Shown here: piece after piece, positions 1 through 8,289 of the stretch
Position numbering within the stretch: position 1 is the first letter of the stretch
How the letters are laid out: every line of letters begins with the position of its first letter
Assembly (NCBI RefSeq): GCF_000308495.1
Contig: NZ_BAFU01000039.1
Span: 1 to 36,446, forward strand
DNA from: Nocardia brevicatena NBRC 12119
Lineage (GTDB): Bacteria; Actinomycetota; Actinomycetes; Mycobacteriales; Mycobacteriaceae
Length of the DNA: 36,446 nucleotides
Direction of reading: 5' to 3'
The notes under the pieces: generated by a model
Seen by the model: the letters and a program-made list of their open reading frames with translations, nothing else
Database searches by the model: none
Told to the model about the DNA's origin: nothing
Made by a program: the position numbers and the translations under genes

Positions 1-656
1 GTGGGTTCGGGCCGCGGCGCCGCGGCGGCGGGAGTGCCACTGCCGATCACACCGAGCTGACCGCCGACGGCGACGACATCATCTTCCTGCGCGGTGATCT
101 CCAGCAGGGTGCCGGCCACCGGGGACGGGATTTCGGTGTCGACCTTGTCGGTGGAGACCTCGAGCAGGGGTTCATCGACCGCGACCTCGTCGCCGACCGC
201 CTTCAGCCACCGGGTTACGGTGCCCTCGGTGACGGATTCGCCGAGTTCCGGCATCTTCACCGGGGTACCGGAGGCGGCGTCGGAAGCGGAGGCCTGTGCA
301 GCCGGGGCGGGCGCCGGGGCGGCCCGTTCGGACGGAGCGGCGGACGGAGTCGTGGCCGCCTGCTCGGGTTCGGGGGCGGCTTCGGGAGCGGGGGCGGGCT
401 CCGGCGCGGGCGCCTCGCCGGACTCGCCGATGACACCCAGCTCACCGCCGACCTCGACGACATCGTCTTCCTGCGCGACGATCTTTGTCAGCACACCGGC
501 CGCGGGGGACGGGATTTCGGTGTCGACCTTGTCGGTGGAGACCTCGAGCAGCGGCTCGTCGACCTCGACCGTGTCTCCTTCCTGCTTCAGCCACCGCGTC
601 ACCGTTCCCTCGGTGACGCTCTCACCTAGAGCGGGCATCTGGACGGAGAAGGCCAT
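1..656 (-). CDS. sucB: Dihydrolipoamide acyltransferase (2-oxoglutarate/pyruvate dehydrogenase E2), N-terminal part
   Basis: This is the 5' part of an E2 acyltransferase; the catalytic domain lies beyond the window's left edge. About 218 residues are present. Two lipoyl domains are visible, each with the STDKVDTE lipoylation motif: Lys43 in the first and Lys171 in the second. They are joined by a long Ala/Pro/Glu-rich flexible linker. The swinging lipoyl arms carry acyl groups between E1 and E3 in the dehydrogenase complex. Protein [10 protein letters not shown] starts at an ATG preceded by AGGAG about 10 nt upstream. In mycobacteria and their relatives the Rv2215-type protein serves both pyruvate and 2-oxoglutarate complexes, so dlaT is an equally valid name. 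The family assignment is secure; which complex it serves is inference. Confidence 0.93.
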   Translation of the reverse strand, partial: MAFSVQMPALGESVTEGTVTRWLKQEGDTVEVDEPLLEVSTDKVDTEIPSPAAGVLTKIVAQEDDVVEVGGELGVIGESGEAPAPEPAPAPEAAPEPEQAATTPSAAPSERAAPAPAPAAQASASDAASGTPVKMPELGESVTEGTVTRWLKAVGDEVAVDEPLLEVSTDKVDTEIPSPVAGTLLEITAQEDDVVAVGGQLGVIGSGTPAAAAPRPEP

Positions 657-852
657 GTCCGTTGACTCCTGACTGCTCGACGGGTCTACAACAGTTCGTT
701 CCGGTCGGTCCCGCCGCGGGTCGCGGAGCGGTCCCGCCCAACACCATTCTGCTGGCACCGGAGATCCGTGTGGTTCTTGTTCCGCCGACCATCCTTGCAT
801 TCGCGTCGGCACCCGGTAAGCGGAGGGGGGAGGCTACTTCCGGGTAGCGGGC
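657..852. promoter_or_regulatory. sucB leader and promoter region
   Basis: This gap lies upstream of sucB on the minus strand. It holds the ribosome binding site (AGGAG) and presumably the promoter. No TANNNT hexamer sits at leaderless spacing, so sucB is probably translated from a leadered mRNA. No other gene is seen. The gap ends where the repeat block begins. Confidence 0.4.
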
Positions 853-906
853 TGTGTTCGATGGCGCCGCCTTCGGCGGCGCGGGGTTGCAGCCCTGACG
901 GGTCGC
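853..906 (+). repeat. Truncated repeat head, tandem to the next copy
   Basis: The segment begins TGTGTTCGATGGCGCC and carries a perfect 8-bp hairpin, GCGCCGCC (864-871) and GGCGGCGC (875-882) around a TTC loop. It then runs GGGGTTGCAGCCCTGACGGG. The same layout recurs at once from 907, so this looks like a tandem partial duplication of the repeat's left end. The head faces sucB. Confidence 0.75.
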
Positions 907-1138
907 TGTGTTCGATGGCCCGCGCGTTCGCGCGAGCGGGGTTGCGGCCCTGACGGGTCTCGCGTTTCAGCGCCCGAGACTTGCGCCTTCGGCGCATGCG
1001 CTTCGGGCGCTGAAACGCGAGACGGGCCGCAACCCTTTGTGGGGGCCTCGTAAGACTCGGCACGGTGGGCCGGGCCGAGGGGACGGGCGCAGGCGGCGAG
1101 GTCGTTGCGGAGGGGCCGGACTCGGGGCGGGCCGTGTG
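907..1138 (+). repeat. Modular interspersed repeat, full copy 1 (head + palindrome + tail)
   Basis: The head is at 907-938. The core is a 97-bp inverted repeat at 939-1035. Its outer arms are GGGTTGCGGCCC (939-950) and GGGCCGCAACCC (1024-1035). Its inner arms are perfect 21-bp complements (957-977 and 1003-1023), and a TGCGCC-TTC-GGCGCA hairpin sits at the tip. The tail includes TTTGTGGGGGCCTCGTAAGA and a GGCCGGACTCGGGGCGGG block near 1115-1135. The same core occurs at 15602-15698, 21994-22090 and 27039-27135. No ORF in it looks real. Confidence 0.9.
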
Positions 1139-1244
1139 GGATAGCGCCGCCTGGCGGGGCGCTGTCGGGGTCCTCGTTACTCGGGGCTTCCCCTCGCCGC
1201 TGACGTGATGTCGCTGCGGGCGGCCGGACGCGGGTGGGCCCGGC
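1136..1244 (+). repeat. Core-less repeat copy next to the pepA 3' end
   Basis: It runs GTGTGGGATAGCGCCGCC, then a GGCGGGGCGC half-hairpin, CTGTCGGGGTCCTCGTTACT and CGGGGCTTCCCCTCGCCG, and ends with a GATGTCGCTGCGGGCGG block. The order of motifs matches the copies at 17446 and 33214, without the central palindrome. It ends where the pepA stop codon begins, so it could also act in pepA transcript termination. Confidence 0.6.
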
Positions 1245-2756
1245 TCACTCGGCTGCGATGTCCTCCAACACCGAGATCAGGGTGCGCACGGGAACACCGG
1301 TTCCGCCCTTGCCGATGTAGCCGAACGGACCGCCGGTGTTGTAGGCGGGGCCCGCGATATCGATATGGGCCCACTGCACATTCTCGGGGACGAATTCCTT
1401 CAGGAACAGCGCGGCCGAGAGCATGCCGCCCCAACGGTGCGGGGCCACATTGGCGATATCGGCGATCTTGGAATCCAGGTCGGCGCGCAATTCGGCGGGC
1501 AGCGGCATGGCCCAGCCGTGTTCGCCGACCTCGCGCGAGATCCGGGCGACGCGGTCACGGAAATCGTCGGTGCCCATCACGCCCGGTGTGCGGGTGCCCA
1601 GGGCGACCATCTGCGCGCCGGTGAGGGTGGCGACATCGACCAGGTAGGCGGGATCGTCCTCGCACGCGCGCACGATGGCGTCGGCGAGGATGAGCCGGCC
1701 CTCGGCGTCGGTGTTGAGGACCTCCACGGTGGTGCCGCCGTATTGGGTGAGCACGTCGCCGGGTCGCTGCGCCGTCCCGGACGGCATGTTCTCCGCCATG
1801 GGGACGGTGGCGGTGACAGTGATCGGCAGGCTCAGCCGGGCCGCCAGCAGAGTGGTGGCCACGACCGCGGCGGCGCCCGCCATATCCGAGGTCATGTTCT
1901 CCATGTTCGCGGCGGGCTTGATGGAGATACCGCCGGTGTCGAAGGTGATGCCCTTACCGACCAGCGCGACCTTCTTCGGGCCGCCCTCGTAGGCGAGCCG
2001 CACCAGCCGCGGCGAGCGCGACGAACCCTTGCCGACCCCGATCACTCCGCCGTACCCGCCCGCCTCGAGGGCCTGTTCGTCAAGCACCTCCACGCTCAGC
2101 CCGGCGCCCTCGGCCAGCACTTGCGCACGGGCCGCGAACTCGGCGGGATACAGGTGACTCGGCGGCGTGTTCACGAAATCCCGTGCGGTGGCGACGGCCT
2201 CGGCCACCAATTGGGCGCGCAGCAGCGCGTCGGACCCGAATTCCGGTTCCGGAACCAGCAGTTCGACCCGGGACACCGGCCGCGCATCCGGTTTCGGGGC
2301 CGACTTCTCCGAACGGAACGGGGTGAAGGAGTAGGCGCCGAGGTAGAAGCCTTCCGCGGCGGCGCCGATATCCAGACCCGACAGGGTGGTCACCGCCTTC
2401 TGCGCACCGGCCAGCGCCCGCGCGGCCACACCCGCGCTGCGCCGGATCTGCTCGGCGTCGAATTCGTCGGCGCCGCCGAGACCGACGGCCAGCACACTGG
2501 TGACGTTCTCCAGTGCGGACGGGGCGGGAATCCGGGTCAACGCCTCGGCCTTGCCGGTCGCGCCGACGGCGACGAGCTGCTCGGTCAGGCCGGCGCGTAC
2601 GTCGGTGTCGAGAACATCGCTGAACAGATCCTCGGGAACGATCACCGGACCGTCGTCGGTGGTGACCAACCCGATGACGAGCACATCGGTATCGGGTTCG
2701 ATGGTTTCGGTACGTGCCAATTCCGGTCCGAGAGGACGATCTGCGACTGCGGTCAT
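1245..2756 (-). CDS. pepA: Leucyl aminopeptidase (peptidase family M17)
   Basis: Cytosolic aminopeptidase of 503 residues that removes N-terminal residues from peptides using two metal ions. The C-terminal half has the family signature NTDAEGRL (348-355). Expected metal ligands are visible: Lys268 in [10 protein letters not shown], Asp273, Asp291, and Asp/Glu of the signature. The N-terminal 170 residues are the variable M17 N-domain. I start it at the ATG at 2756, because TAGCCT (2764-2769) lies 7 nt upstream, the standard leaderless geometry. A longer start would overlap the upstream regulator. It lies 10 bp after the tetR-like gene on the same strand but seems to have its own promoter inside that gene's end. 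Homolog of mycobacterial pepB/pepA (Rv2213). Confidence 0.95.
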   Translation of the reverse strand: MTAVADRPLGPELARTETIEPDTDVLVIGLVTTDDGPVIVPEDLFSDVLDTDVRAGLTEQLVAVGATGKAEALTRIPAPSALENVTSVLAVGLGGADEFDAEQIRRSAGVAARALAGAQKAVTTLSGLDIGAAAEGFYLGAYSFTPFRSEKSAPKPDARPVSRVELLVPEPEFGSDALLRAQLVAEAVATARDFVNTPPSHLYPAEFAARAQVLAEGAGLSVEVLDEQALEAGGYGGVIGVGKGSSRSPRLVRLAYEGGPKKVALVGKGITFDTGGISIKPAANMENMTSDMAGAAAVVATTLLAARLSLPITVTATVPMAENMPSGTAQRPGDVLTQYGGTTVEVLNTDAEGRLILADAIVRACEDDPAYLVDVATLTGAQMVALGTRTPGVMGTDDFRDRVARISREVGEHGWAMPLPAELRADLDSKIADIANVAPHRWGGMLSAALFLKEFVPENVQWAHIDIAGPAYNTGGPFGYIGKGGTGVPVRTLISVLEDIAAE

Positions 2757-2763
2757 GACTCTC

Positions 2764-2769
2764 AGGCTA
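2764..2769 (-). promoter_or_regulatory. pepA -10 hexamer (leaderless promoter)
   Basis: TAGCCT is followed by 7 nt and then the pepA ATG. The first three bases are also the TAG stop codon of the upstream regulator gene (2767-2769), so stop codon and promoter element are one sequence. Confidence 0.6.
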
Positions 2770-3567
2770 TTCGGTTGCCGCCCGGTGGCGCACCGCGACA
2801 CCGTCGAGCAGCATGTCGACCGCGGTGGCCAGCAGTTCGTCGAAATCGAGTCCGGGGAGGCCCTCGGTCGGCGCGAAGACCTTGTACAGGGTGGGCCGGG
2901 CGGCCGGATCGATGAGCTCGGCCACCTCGGGAGGCGGTTCGCTGCCGGCGGTGGTGATGCCGATCCGGTCGGCTCCTTCCGACGTCCACAGCAGGGCCAG
3001 TCCCTGCACCAGACCGGAACAGCTCAGATATGCCGTCAGTAGATCGGCGCGGGGCAGGTTCAGTTCATCCAGGGCCGACATGGTGCGTTCCAGAGTGTCG
3101 AACAGGGCGGGACCGAGCGGCGGGCGGGTACGTGCCAGGACCGGCAGCATCCATGGATGCCGCCGGTAGAGTCGCCACTCCTGGAGCGCCTCGTGGCGCA
3201 GACGCGCCCGCCAGCCGGTGAGATCGGCGGGCGGCTCCGGGATCTCGGCCAACACCAGTTCCGCCATGGAGGCCAGCAGATGTTCCCGGTCGGTGAAATG
3301 CCGGTACAGCGCCGCGGTGGCCACGCCGAGCTCGCCGGCCAGGCGCCGCATGGACAGGCCGTCCAGGCCGGCGTGGTCGGCGAGGGCGACGGCGGTGCGG
3401 GTGATGCCGACCGTGGTCAACCGGGCGGGGCGGTGCCGGCGCGGAGGCACGGCCGGGCCCCGGCGCGCGCGATAGGCGCGGGCCTGGCAGGAACGGGAAC
3501 AGTAGTGTCGGCGGCGGCCACGTGGGGGTTGACGCAGGGGGGCGTCGCAGACTTCGCAGGACGTCAC
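2767..3567 (-). CDS. TetR-family regulator with Cys-rich N-terminal extension
   Basis: Protein of 266 residues. The N-terminus carries CxxC...CxxxC (Cys4, Cys7, Cys23, Cys27), followed by an Arg-rich linker. This resembles a small zinc ribbon fused ahead of the TetR DNA-binding domain. The helix-turn-helix is at about 70-95, with [12 protein letters not shown] and ALYRHF typical of TetR proteins. The rest is a ligand-binding and dimerisation domain. The start is a GTG at 3567. The gene diverges from the GNAT gene at 3677, and a palindrome between them (3581-3598) is a candidate autoregulatory operator. No ligand can be assigned. TetR membership is secure; zinc binding is inferred from Cys spacing. 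Confidence 0.88.
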   Translation of the reverse strand: MTSCEVCDAPLRQPPRGRRRHYCSRSCQARAYRARRGPAVPPRRHRPARLTTVGITRTAVALADHAGLDGLSMRRLAGELGVATAALYRHFTDREHLLASMAELVLAEIPEPPADLTGWRARLRHEALQEWRLYRRHPWMLPVLARTRPPLGPALFDTLERTMSALDELNLPRADLLTAYLSCSGLVQGLALLWTSEGADRIGITTAGSEPPPEVAELIDPAARPTLYKVFAPTEGLPGLDFDELLATAVDMLLDGVAVRHRAATE

Positions 3568-3580
3568 GGATCCGATTCCA

Positions 3581-3598
3581 TCACACGAAACAGTGTGA
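3581..3598. promoter_or_regulatory. Candidate operator for the TetR-like regulator
   Basis: TCACAC-GAAACA-GTGTGA has perfect 6-bp arms. It lies 14-31 nt upstream of the regulator's GTG. If transcription starts at or close to the GTG, this sits in the -10/-35 interval, where repressor binding would block expression. It is also upstream of the divergent GNAT gene. Confidence 0.5.
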
Positions 3599-3676
3599 CG
3601 AAATGCTGGTGAGAGATGCTACTCCAGCCTAATTTCGGATTTCGATACGCCGTTCACACAGAGAGGCGCACCCCTA

Positions 3677-4288
3677 ATGGGCACCGAATTGGACGTATGG
3701 CGGGCCGGGCCCGCCGACTACGACGCCGTGGTGGCGGCCTTCACGGCGGCGACGCCGGACGAGGCGGTCACGGCCTGGGTCGCGGAGGGATATCCGATCG
3801 ACCAGGTAATCGCCGGATTCGTCCCGACGAGCGTCGAGCGGGGGCTGCGGGATGACGAGGTCTGGCTGGCCGGAGCCGATGGCCGGATATGGACGGTGTC
3901 CATCTGGCAGACCATCACCTCGGCCGACCGTTTCGTCGCCGAGGCCGCGACCACCGCCGAACAGGCCGCACACCTGCCGGATATGCGGCCGCTGCAGCGT
4001 GCGGCGTATCTCACCGAACTGCTCGCCCGTGAACATCCGCGCGAATTCCCGCACAGCTATTTGCAGGTGATGGTCACCGTTCCGGAGTTCCGCAGCCGGG
4101 GAGCGGGCGCCGCCGTCCTCGCCCGGCAGGTGCGCGCGCTCGCCGATGCCGGAATGCCCGCGTTCCTGGAGGCGAGTACGGAACGGTCGGCGCGGCTGTA
4201 TGCGCGGCACGGGTTCGTGCGGGAAGGAGCGACCCATACGCTGCCCGAGAACGGACCGACACTCATCCCCATGTGGTGCCGGGTTTAA
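3677..4288 (+). CDS. GNAT-family N-acetyltransferase
   Basis: Protein of 203 residues. The C-terminal half has the acetyl-CoA pyrophosphate-binding motif RSRGAG (139-144, the Q/RxxGxG/A type) after the strand LQVMVTV. The late block ARLYARHGF is the usual GNAT beta5-alpha4 element. The N-terminal half is divergent. The acceptor substrate cannot be read from sequence. The gene is divergent from the Cys-rich TetR-like gene and may be under its control. The start is the ATG at 3677 with a GAGAGG-like site about 10 nt upstream. Confidence 0.85.
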   Translation: MGTELDVWRAGPADYDAVVAAFTAATPDEAVTAWVAEGYPIDQVIAGFVPTSVERGLRDDEVWLAGADGRIWTVSIWQTITSADRFVAEAATTAEQAAHLPDMRPLQRAAYLTELLAREHPREFPHSYLQVMVTVPEFRSRGAGAAVLARQVRALADAGMPAFLEASTERSARLYARHGFVREGATHTLPENGPTLIPMWCRV

Positions 4289-4384
4289 TGGCTGTGGTGC
4301 CGGGCCGATCGGACGAGAAATGGTCGTTAGTCGAAGTCCGAAACCGTGCCGCGGCACGCGGGCCTGCCCCGGGGGTCGGCGGGT

Positions 4385-4390
4385 TAAGCT
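4385..4390 (+). promoter_or_regulatory. gcvT -10 hexamer (leaderless promoter)
   Basis: TAAGCT is followed by 6 nt and then the GTG start at 4397. This spacing puts the transcription start on the start codon. It leaves no room for a glycine riboswitch in the transcript. Confidence 0.6.
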
Positions 4391-4396
4391 CGCCCG

Positions 4397-5491
4397 GTGA
4401 GTGACTCCGATCTGCTCCAGGGCCCCCTCCACGCACTCCACGTCGAACTCGGTGCGCGATTCGCGCCGTTCGGCGGGTGGGAGATGCCGGTGCAGTACGC
4501 CGGAACGGTGGCCGAACATCGGGCCGTGCGCAATACCGTGGGGCTGTTCGACGTGAGTCACCTCGGGAAGGCGACGGTACGTGGACCGGGTGCGGCCGAG
4601 CTCGTGAACTCGACGCTGACCAACGATCTGGGACGCATCACGCCCGGCAAGGCGCAGTACACGCTGTGCTGTGCCGACGATGGCGGCGTGATCGACGATC
4701 TGATCGCCTACTACGTGGGCGACGGCGAGATCTTCCTGGTGCCGAACGCCGCCAATACCGCCGCGGTGGTGGCACGGTTACAGGCCGCCGCGCCAGGTGC
4801 TGTCACCGTGACGGACGAACATCGCGCCTACGCGGTGTTCGCGGTGCAGGGTCTGCGGTCGGCGCGGGTACTGGCCGCGCTCGGGCTGCCCGTGGAGTTG
4901 GAGTACATGGCCTTCGTCGACGCCGAATGGGAGGGGCGTCCGGTGCGGGTGTGCCGGACCGGGTACACCGGCGAACACGGCTATGAACTGCTGCCGCGCT
5001 GGGACGACGCCGAACCCCTGTTCCGGGCGTTGGTCGAGCGGGTGCGTGACGCCGGTGGCGAGGTCGCCGGGCTGGGCGCGCGTGACACCCTGCGCACCGA
5101 GATGGGCTATCCACTGCACGGCCACGAACTGTCGGCGGAGATCACCCCGGTGCAGGCGCGGACCGGATGGGCCGTGGGCTGGGCGAAACCCCGGTTCTGG
5201 GGCAAAGCCGCGCTGGAACAGGAGAAAGCGTCCGGTCCCGAGCGAACCCTGTTGGGGCTGAAAGCCAACGGTCGTGGCGTGCCGCGGGCGGGACAGGCCG
5301 TGCTGCGTGACGGCGAACAGGTCGGTGAGACGACATCCGGTACGTTCTCGCCGACACTGGAGACCGGGATCGCGCTCGCGCTGCTCGACCCGTCGGTCGA
5401 ACCGGGGGCCGAGGTGGAGGTCGATGTACGCGGCCGGAGGCTGGGCTGCACCGTCGTCCGGCCGCCGTTCGTTCCGGCCCGTACTACGTGA
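4397..5491 (+). CDS. gcvT: Aminomethyltransferase, glycine cleavage system T protein
   Basis: Protein of 364 residues, the normal length. T protein moves the aminomethyl carbon from the lipoyl arm of H protein to tetrahydrofolate, releasing ammonia. Family blocks are visible: the N-terminal [24 protein letters not shown], the [12 protein letters not shown] block near 175-190, [20 protein letters not shown] near 230, and the C-terminal [12 protein letters not shown] barrel. The start is a GTG preceded by a leaderless -10. The other glycine cleavage genes (gcvP, gcvH) are not adjacent, as in mycobacteria. ilvE follows after 63 bp with its own promoter. Confidence 0.95.
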   Translation: MSDSDLLQGPLHALHVELGARFAPFGGWEMPVQYAGTVAEHRAVRNTVGLFDVSHLGKATVRGPGAAELVNSTLTNDLGRITPGKAQYTLCCADDGGVIDDLIAYYVGDGEIFLVPNAANTAAVVARLQAAAPGAVTVTDEHRAYAVFAVQGLRSARVLAALGLPVELEYMAFVDAEWEGRPVRVCRTGYTGEHGYELLPRWDDAEPLFRALVERVRDAGGEVAGLGARDTLRTEMGYPLHGHELSAEITPVQARTGWAVGWAKPRFWGKAALEQEKASGPERTLLGLKANGRGVPRAGQAVLRDGEQVGETTSGTFSPTLETGIALALLDPSVEPGAEVEVDVRGRRLGCTVVRPPFVPARTT

Positions 5492-5541
5492 GGCGTGGTC
5501 GAAGTGCCGGACCACCGAATCGACGGCGCGAACCGACATCA

Positions 5542-5547
5542 TAGACT
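5542..5547 (+). promoter_or_regulatory. ilvE -10 hexamer (leaderless promoter)
   Basis: TAGACT is followed by 7 nt and then the ATG at 5555. It supports this ATG over the in-frame candidate at 5495, which would add 20 residues unlike the family. Confidence 0.6.
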
Positions 5548-5554
5548 TCTGCAC

Positions 5555-6655
5555 ATGACCGCTGCCGCACAGTTCGCCCGTATCCCCCATCCTGCGCCCA
5601 CCCCGGCGCAGCGGGTACAGGAGATTCTGACGGCGCCCGGGTTCGGCCGGTACTTCACCGACCATATGGTCACCATCGACTACACCGAGAGCGACGGCTG
5701 GACCAACGCCGTCGTCGAACCCTACGGCCCACTCGCCATGGACCCGGCGACCATGGTGTTCCACTACGGGCAGGCCATCTTCGAGGGGCTCAAGGCGTAC
5801 CGCCAGCCGGGCGGCAGCGTCGCCTGCTTCCGGATCGACGCCAACGCCGCCCGCTTCCGCAGATCCGCCCGTCGGATGGCGATGGCGGAACTGCCCGACG
5901 AGCTGTTCGTCGAATCCGTCCGGCAGCTGCTCGAGGTCGACCGTGCCTGGGTGCCGGCGGCCGGAGGTGAGGAATCGCTGTACCTGCGTCCGTTCATGAT
6001 CTCCACCGAGGCCGGACTCGGCGTCAAACCCGCCTCGGCGTACAAGTACCTGCTGCTCGGATCGCCGGCCGGCGCGTACTTCCCGCGCGGGGTGAAACCG
6101 GTGCGGGTGTGGTTGTCGACCGACTACGTGCGCGCCGCGCCCGGCGGCACCGGTGAGGCGAAGGTCGCGGGCAACTACGCGGCCTCGCTGCTCGCGCAGG
6201 CCGAGGCCACCGCGAAGGGCTGCGACCAGGTGGTGTGGTTGGACGCCTGCGAACGCCGGTACGTCGAGGAGATGGGCACCAACAACCTGTTCTTCGTGTT
6301 CGGGTCCGGTGCCGACGCCCGGCTGGTCACTCCGGAGCTGTCCGGTTCACTGCTGCCCGGTATCACCCGCGATTCGCTGCTGACCCTGGCCGTCGAGGCC
6401 GGCTACCAGGTCACCGAGCGCAAGGTGTCGGTGGAGGAATGGCGGGCCGGCGCGGAGTCGGGCGAGATCAGCGAGGTGTTCGCGTGCGGTACCGCCGCGG
6501 TCATCACGCCCGTCGGACGGGTGTGCTCCGAGGACGGGGAATTCACCATCGGCAGCGGGGAGCCCGGCGAGGTCACCATGGCGCTGCGGGAAACGCTCAC
6601 CGGAATCCAGCGCGGCACCTTCGCCGACGTGCACGGCTGGATGCGCCCACTCTGA
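5555..6655 (+). CDS. ilvE: Branched-chain-amino-acid aminotransferase
   Basis: PLP enzyme of 366 residues, fold type IV. It transfers the amino group between glutamate and the keto acids of Leu, Ile and Val, which makes it the last step of their synthesis and the first of their breakdown. The PLP lysine is Lys203, in [12 protein letters not shown]. Other family blocks are [16 protein letters not shown] near 68-83, YLRPF near 143, the EEMGTNN motif, and the C-terminal [16 protein letters not shown]. Length and N-terminus agree with the actinobacterial long form. The start is set by the leaderless promoter. The gene converges on the MBL-fold gene, with a hairpin between. Confidence 0.96.
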   Translation: MTAAAQFARIPHPAPTPAQRVQEILTAPGFGRYFTDHMVTIDYTESDGWTNAVVEPYGPLAMDPATMVFHYGQAIFEGLKAYRQPGGSVACFRIDANAARFRRSARRMAMAELPDELFVESVRQLLEVDRAWVPAAGGEESLYLRPFMISTEAGLGVKPASAYKYLLLGSPAGAYFPRGVKPVRVWLSTDYVRAAPGGTGEAKVAGNYAASLLAQAEATAKGCDQVVWLDACERRYVEEMGTNNLFFVFGSGADARLVTPELSGSLLPGITRDSLLTLAVEAGYQVTERKVSVEEWRAGAESGEISEVFACGTAAVITPVGRVCSEDGEFTIGSGEPGEVTMALRETLTGIQRGTFADVHGWMRPL

Positions 6656-6656
6656 G

Positions 6657-6716
6657 AGCCCGAAGACCGAACGACGCGCGAAGCCGGCCCGGGTGGGGTC
6701 GTGCGCCGTTCGGGCT
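6657..6716. terminator. Bidirectional terminator candidate between ilvE and the MBL gene
   Basis: The outer arms AGCCCGAA (6657-6664) and TTCGGGCT (6709-6716) are perfect complements, and an imperfect GC-rich stem continues inward. There is no T-tract, as is usual in high-GC actinobacteria. It occupies the whole convergent gap. Confidence 0.5.
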
Positions 6717-6725
6717 TCGGCCGGA

Positions 6726-7439
6726 TCATCCGGGCATGAGGGCCTGCCATTCGGCCAGTGAGCGCGGTCGGAACACGTAGTTGGTGCCGCGGATGGTGTC
6801 CAGCGGGGCGTGTGGATCGGGGGAGTACCAGTGGCCGGGATAGACGGTGGGGTTGATCGACATCTCGGCCAGATAGCGCAGGCTCCGGTACATGGCGTCG
6901 GAGTCGCCGCCGGGGAAGTCGGTGCGGCCGCAGCCGTCGATGAACAGCGTATCGCCGGAGACGAGCCGGTCCTCGAGCAGGAAACACTGGCTGCCCGGGG
7001 TGTGGCCGGGAGTGTGCAGCAGTTCGATCTCGAAGGCGCCGACGTCGATCTTGTCGCCGTGCCGGTGGCCGGTGAGCTCGCTCGGCGCGATCCCGGTGAC
7101 ATTGGCCACCCAGGGTAACTCCTCCGCATTGACGTGCACCGGGACGCTGGTCTTCTCCAGCAGTTCCCGCACCCCGCGCAGGGTGAAGCCCAGCATGGAG
7201 CCGCCGACATGATCGGGGTGGTGGTGGGTGACCAGGACACCGGAGAGTTTCAGCCCGTCGCCGGCGGCGATATCGGCCAGTTCGCCCGCCGCGTATGCCG
7301 GGTCGACGACCACGCACTCCCCGGTCTCCCGATCGCCGATGAGATAGGCGAAATTGCGCATCTGCGTCGCGATCGGGTCGCCCACGGCGAAATCCCGCCC
7401 GGCCAACAGTTGACGAAAGTACAGGCGTTCGGCTGACAT
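6726..7439 (-). CDS. MBL-fold metallo-hydrolase (glyoxalase II-like)
   Basis: Protein of 237 residues. It has the metallo-beta-lactamase metal motif THHHPDH, then LLHTPGHTPGS for the next His ligand, SGDTLF for the bridging Asp, and a C-terminal VYPGHW His. This set is typical of the glyoxalase II / persulfide dioxygenase branch, which hydrolyses thioesters or oxidises thiol persulfides. In a mycothiol-using organism the thiol partner may differ from glutathione, but that is inference. The ATG at 7439 is preceded by TAGTGT at 6-nt spacing. The intervening bases are GGAGGT, too close to the ATG to serve as a ribosome binding site, which favours leaderless reading. Confidence 0.88.
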   Translation of the reverse strand: MSAERLYFRQLLAGRDFAVGDPIATQMRNFAYLIGDRETGECVVVDPAYAAGELADIAAGDGLKLSGVLVTHHHPDHVGGSMLGFTLRGVRELLEKTSVPVHVNAEELPWVANVTGIAPSELTGHRHGDKIDVGAFEIELLHTPGHTPGSQCFLLEDRLVSGDTLFIDGCGRTDFPGGDSDAMYRSLRYLAEMSINPTVYPGHWYSPDPHAPLDTIRGTNYVFRPRSLAEWQALMPG

Positions 7440-7445
7440 ACCTCC

Positions 7446-7451
7446 ACACTA
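7446..7451 (-). promoter_or_regulatory. MBL hydrolase -10 hexamer (leaderless promoter)
   Basis: TAGTGT is followed by 6 nt (GGAGGT) and then ATG. The purine-rich hexamer looks like a Shine-Dalgarno site but touches the start codon. Confidence 0.55.
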
Positions 7452-7538
7452 GGGCTCGCATTGTCGCGAGGGTCGACGAGTACCCGCACCCGAGGTCGGC
7501 CGCCGTCACATGGTTCGCCGGACAGCCCGCGCAGTGGT

Positions 7539-8279
7539 TCAGGCGGCGAGAGCGAAGCCGAGCGCCGCCACGGTGGTGGCGAGTTCGATCGCGGCGCCGA
7601 GGACGTCACCGGACAGACCGCCGATCCGGCGCACACAGTGCCGCACCAGCAATACGGCAACCCCCGACGCGGCCAGGACGACCATCGGTCCTGCCCAGGG
7701 CAGAGCGGGGACCGCGAGAATTCCCGCCCCCACCGCCGCCGCTGTCCACCCGAGCGCCGTGAACGGCGACTGCGTGCCCGCCACCAGCGCACCGAACCAC
7801 GCTCTGGGAGCGGCGTCCACGCCGCGACGGCACGCCGCGACCACCGCGACCCGGCCGAGCGTCACCGCCAGCCCCACCGCAAGCCACCGCCCGGCCGCGG
7901 CCAACTCCGCGAACGCCAGGGCCTGGATACCGATGGCGAAGCCGAGCGCCGCCACCCCGAACGGACCCGCGCCGCCGCTCTTCATAACCTCCCGCGCCCG
8001 CTCCGGCGGACCGTAGGTGCCGAGTCCGTCGAAGGTATCGGCCAGGCCGTCCAGGTGCATTCCGCGGGTCGCCAACGCCAAGACGGCGACGGCGGCCATC
8101 CCGGCGGCGGTGCCGGCCGGATGCAGCAACCACAGCGCACCGGCCGCCGCCCCGCCCAGGAGCACACCGACAAGCGGTGCCAGCGCGATGGCCCGCCCCG
8201 CGATTCGCCGATCGACCTCCGTCGGCCCGTGCGCGGGAACGACGGTGAGCCAGGACACGGCCAGAACCAGCGAGGTCAC
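7539..8279 (-). CDS. cobS: Adenosylcobinamide-GDP ribazoletransferase (cobalamin synthase)
   Basis: Integral membrane enzyme of 246 residues. It joins adenosylcobinamide-GDP to alpha-ribazole (phosphate) to give adenosylcobalamin (phosphate), the last assembly step. The N-terminal FLTVVP-like block appears as LAVSWLTVVPAHG. The motif MHLDGLADTFDGL, which carries the acidic residues typical of CobS, is clear near 93-105. The rest is a run of Ala/Leu/Val-rich membrane helices. The GTG start lies 10 nt after the cobT stop, so the two genes are co-transcribed. The MBL gene follows with its own promoter. Confidence 0.94.
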   Translation of the reverse strand: MTSLVLAVSWLTVVPAHGPTEVDRRIAGRAIALAPLVGVLLGGAAAGALWLLHPAGTAAGMAAVAVLALATRGMHLDGLADTFDGLGTYGPPERAREVMKSGGAGPFGVAALGFAIGIQALAFAELAAAGRWLAVGLAVTLGRVAVVAACRRGVDAAPRAWFGALVAGTQSPFTALGWTAAAVGAGILAVPALPWAGPMVVLAASGVAVLLVRHCVRRIGGLSGDVLGAAIELATTVAALGFALAA

Positions 8280-8289
8280 CGGGCCGCGG

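Noticed and set aside
853-1244. Insertion sequence in the repeat block
   Set aside because: No transposase frame and no target-site duplication can be seen; the parts are too short for an autonomous element.
5495-5554. Earlier ilvE start
   Set aside because: The added 20 residues lack family similarity, and TAGACT lies inside them at leaderless spacing to the ATG at 5555.
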